DNA from: an uncultured Lachnospiraceae bacterium
GTDB taxonomy: Bacteria; Bacillota; Clostridia; Lachnospirales; Lachnospiraceae
DNA: 64,000 nucleotides
Assembly (NCBI GenBank): GCA_910585075.1
Contig: CAJUED010000016.1
Span: forward strand, 6,331 to 70,330
Reading direction: 5' to 3'
A model generated the notes under the pieces. It ran no database searches. It saw nothing but the letters and a program-made list of their open reading frames with translations, and was not told the origin of the DNA. This document shows positions 61,854-64,000 of the stretch, piece by piece; position 1 is the first letter of the stretch, and every line of letters starts with the position of its first letter. A program made the translations under genes and the position numbers.

Positions 61854-63266
61854 CTAAAATTTTTGATGTTCTGTTATTTTCTCTAAAAGATTTTGATAGG
61901 GCACCAGTGTCACATTTCCACTCTTACTTGCAGCTTCCATACACCCCTTTGTAAATCCATTTTTCGCAAATAAATACAAATGCATTTTATTATAATGAAA
62001 TAACTTACTCCGCCTTATCAGTGTTTCTAAAACACCTGCATCCACCTTTTCATTGGTCCATTTGCATTCACCGAACAATGCCGTATTCTTATCCTGCTCG
62101 CCCATAATATCGATTTCCGTCTGACTGTGGGTAGAAGGATCCGTTCCCCACCAACGTCCAAGCTCCCTAAACTCCACAGGACATTCGCCGCAAAGTAACA
62201 GCTTCCATAGATACTGCTTACATATATCTTCAAATATTTTCCCCATATAATCTGACAGGCATGGCTCAATTCGTTTATAAGCTAAATCGCTAGCTCCACG
62301 GCTGATAATCGAATGATTCTCCGGCACAAACCGATACCAAAATCGAAACATATTATCACTAATAACGTAGATTGATTTTCGGGATGCCTTTTCACCGTAA
62401 GGAATTTCCTTTTGAACCACTCCTAATGTCATTAAATTTTTCAGATAAGTAGCACAAACGCTGGAATTTTCACCAACTTTTGTAGAAATTTCCGCCATAC
62501 GTGAAGCTCCGGTTGCAATAGCTGTAACAATCGCATTATAAAGTGCAGGTTCCCGTATCTCCTGCCTTAACAGATTTTCCGGTTCTTCAAAAAGCGCAGA
62601 TGTTGGATTCAGAAATGTATTTTTCATATTGTCTTCAATACTTAATCTATCATCCATTTGCAATAGATACTGGGGTGTTCCTCCCACCATGCCGTAAAAC
62701 ATGGCTTTATCTTCACCGGAAAAATTTTTGAAATACTGACACGTATCTGCAAAATCAAAGGGCAGTATTTTCATCTGTGACGTCCGCCTGCCATAAAGCG
62801 GCGCTTTATATGCCAGCACCTGATCCTCCATATAAGACATGGAAGACCCACAAAGAATCAGCATCAATTTAGAATCGTCTTTGTATTTATCAATCAAAAG
62901 CTGTAAAGTAGAAGCAAGGCTCCCAGAAGCTCTCGCCACATACGGATACTCATCTATTGCTAAAATTAAACGCTCCTTTTCCGCCAATTTAAAAACATAT
63001 TCTAATGCAGCCTGAAATGAAGCAAAAGCCGTCTCAGCCTGAATACCTGTTCCGACTTCCATAATATTTTTACTCAAATTCTCCAGATTTTGTTTTCCAT
63101 TGCTCTCTACCCCTATAAAATAGATTGCCTTTTTATCTCTGATAAACTGGTTGATAATCGCTGTTTTTCCCACACGGCGGCGGCCATAGATGACCGCAAA
63201 CTCGAATTTATCAGACAAATATAGTCTATTAAGGGATGCCAATTCACGCTCTCTGCCGATAAACAT
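61854..63266 (-). CDS. ATPase fused to a DUF234/PD-(D/E)XK-like domain
   Basis: 470 residues. An archaeal-type (ATPase_2) AAA module: MFIGRERELASLNRLY, Walker A YGRRRVGKTAIINQF, LILAIDEYPYV (Walker B) and LMLILCGSSMSYM. A winged-helix middle part follows (about 250-310). The C terminus carries DPSTHSQTEIDIMGE and FGECKWTNEKVDAGVLETL, a D-x-ExK nuclease pattern (DUF234). Function unknown; such proteins are frequent, often mobile, and have been suggested as nucleases. Start at 63266 with GGAGG. No toxin-antitoxin or defence neighbour is in view. Confidence 0.85.
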   Translation of the reverse strand: MFIGRERELASLNRLYLSDKFEFAVIYGRRRVGKTAIINQFIRDKKAIYFIGVESNGKQNLENLSKNIMEVGTGIQAETAFASFQAALEYVFKLAEKERLILAIDEYPYVARASGSLASTLQLLIDKYKDDSKLMLILCGSSMSYMEDQVLAYKAPLYGRRTSQMKILPFDFADTCQYFKNFSGEDKAMFYGMVGGTPQYLLQMDDRLSIEDNMKNTFLNPTSALFEEPENLLRQEIREPALYNAIVTAIATGASRMAEISTKVGENSSVCATYLKNLMTLGVVQKEIPYGEKASRKSIYVISDNMFRFWYRFVPENHSIISRGASDLAYKRIEPCLSDYMGKIFEDICKQYLWKLLLCGECPVEFRELGRWWGTDPSTHSQTEIDIMGEQDKNTALFGECKWTNEKVDAGVLETLIRRSKLFHYNKMHLYLFAKNGFTKGCMEAASKSGNVTLVPYQNLLEKITEHQKF

Positions 63267-63447
63267 AATCCTACCTCCGTTCAATATAACTATACTATAT
63301 GATAGAATTCAATTTTAGTCAATTACGTTTTACTAATTTACGATTTACTTTAATAAACTAACCTATTGAAGGCCGAACTGCTACGAATCGTCACATTTTT
63401 CTTTATTTCATTGGATATACTGTATAGGGGAGTCCTGCAATATACAG

Positions 63448-63567
63448 GACGATTGTTTGAATACCGACCTGCTGGTGGATTTCCATCAGACAAGCGTTGA
63501 TTATTTAATCGACCGGACGAATGTCAAAACACCATATCCTAAAAGCACAAAAAAAGAAACACAATAA
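63448..63567 (+). pseudogene. Remnant of an XRE-type regulator
   Basis: Reading in one frame, codons encode DDCLNTDLLVDFHQTSVDYL and IDRTNVKTPYPKSTKKETQ then TAA. This is the typical end of Cro/CI (XRE) helix-turn-helix proteins. No intact helix-turn-helix lies upstream and there is no start codon with a ribosome site, so it looks like a degraded gene. The remaining gap 63267-63447 is A/T-rich and without recognisable genes. Confidence 0.45.
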
Positions 63568-63609
63568 AACAGGCTGCCTTCTTTAACCTTGGGGAATACA
63601 GCCTGTTTT
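63566..63609. terminator. Terminator after the small membrane protein gene
   Basis: An 11-bp perfect stem AAAACAGGCTG/CAGCCTGTTTT with A/T-rich ends; it can stop the minus-strand gene at 63649. Confidence 0.7.
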
Positions 63610-63648
63610 CACTACCTATTAGTTATAAAATATTTCTAAAATTTAAAA

Positions 63649-63939
63649 TTATCTGCTGCGCTTTAATAAACGCATCTTCGCCGCCTTTATCCTGGCAATA
63701 TACCGACTGGAATACAAAAGCCCTGTTAGGGCTCCCCCCAGCATCAGACCCAGAACCAAATCTATAATTGCCCCATAAAGCGGCATATCCGAAAGCCCCG
63801 CAACATCAATCGCCATATAAACGCCCATACCAAGCAGCTGCACCCAAAACACATATTTTATCTTTTTGGAAAAGGACTCCTTCTCCTCATTACTGTAATC
63901 CGCCACCTTCAGCAGCGTTTCTTCCACTTTCTTATCCAT
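63649..63939 (-). CDS. Small membrane protein of unknown function
   Basis: 96 residues. A charged N-terminal third (DKKVEETLLKVADYSNEEKE) is followed by two membrane helices (about 30-52 and 58-80) and a very basic tail (IARIKAAKMRLLKRSR). No family recognised. AGGAG lies upstream of the ATG at 63939, which is preferred over an in-frame ATG at 63978. The gene upstream is outside the window. Confidence 0.65.
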   Translation of the reverse strand: MDKKVEETLLKVADYSNEEKESFSKKIKYVFWVQLLGMGVYMAIDVAGLSDMPLYGAIIDLVLGLMLGGALTGLLYSSRYIARIKAAKMRLLKRSR

Positions 63940-64000
63940 ATCCCCATTTCTCCTAGTATAATAATGATATAGCCACAAGAGCTATATAGTTAATAAGTTA

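Noticed and set aside
63420..63500. Functional small RNA with hairpins TCCTG..CAGGA and CTGGTGG..CCATCAG
   Set aside because: The stretch reads in frame as the end of an XRE regulator, so a degraded gene is the simpler view.

Overview
The window looks like a piece of chromosome from a low-to-mid-GC, endospore-forming gut Firmicute, most likely a Lachnospiraceae species. Reasons: a spoIIM gene, a T-box in front of thrS, the infC-rpmI-rplT operon with an attenuator leader, consistently strong GGAGG ribosome sites, a uxaA/uxaB uronate pair, a C_GCAxxG_C_C protein, DUF1540 and SEC-C proteins, and a STM4011-STM4015-type cluster. Placement below family level is inference. No rRNA, phage, plasmid, CRISPR or intact transposase was seen.

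Layout. 1-3.3 kb: hexuronate catabolism (uxaA, uxaB) behind a promoter whose start site overlaps a palindromic operator. A mirror-image promoter-operator fires leftward out of the window. 3.3-7 kb: secreted metallo-beta-lactamase-fold protein and glycogen debranching enzyme. 7.2-9.2 kb: two unknown cytosolic proteins, each preceded by a sigma-28-like (SigD/FliA) promoter. 9.4-14.7 kb: carbon-starvation/peptide permease CstA with a coupled partner, a membrane diguanylate cyclase, and a MotA-like protein with a membrane-anchored LuxR regulator. 14.8-28.2 kb: Rpn nuclease, hisS-PPTase-DUF2142, DAHP synthase, lipoprotein, DUF1540 protein, the T-box/thrS/glycosyltransferase operon, and a redox-like pair. 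28.7-38.7 kb: regulators (LysR, AraC, TetR), acetyltransferase, pentapeptide protein, a GH13 glucosidase divergent from the AraC gene, AI-2E exporter, and a glycosyltransferase fused to a MarR-type DNA-binding domain. 39-49 kb: tRNA-Pro, PepD, translation genes, XerD, SpoIIM, Nudix, aminotransferase, PAP2, MutS-like ATPase. 49-55.2 kb: a five-gene STM4015-4014-4013-4012-4011 operon with two radical-SAM enzymes, an ATP-grasp-like enzyme, a phosphatase-fold hydrolase and a leucine-rich-repeat-like protein. It is a coherent but functionally uncharacterised system, and here the STM4011 protein carries an extra HAD hydrolase domain. 55.3-64 kb: Ogt, D-serine dehydratase, MATE exporter, a domain-swapped GH3 glucosidase, an ATPase-nuclease fusion and a small membrane protein.

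The intergenic regions are unusually rich in small structured repeats. There is a nine-unit tandem array (58.9-59.1 kb) alternating a conserved 12-base linker with changing mini-hairpins, placed in the 3' untranslated region of the GH3 gene. There is also a 35-bp hairpin repeat in at least four copies, a ~90-bp three-stem repeat in two copies, a 106-bp MITE-like element and a second hairpin cluster. The strongest candidates for undescribed biology are the STM4011-4015 operon with its fusion, the glycosyltransferase-MarR fusion, the hairpin array, and the two sigma-28-linked unknown genes.

All calls come from reading the sequence and family knowledge; no database search was run.
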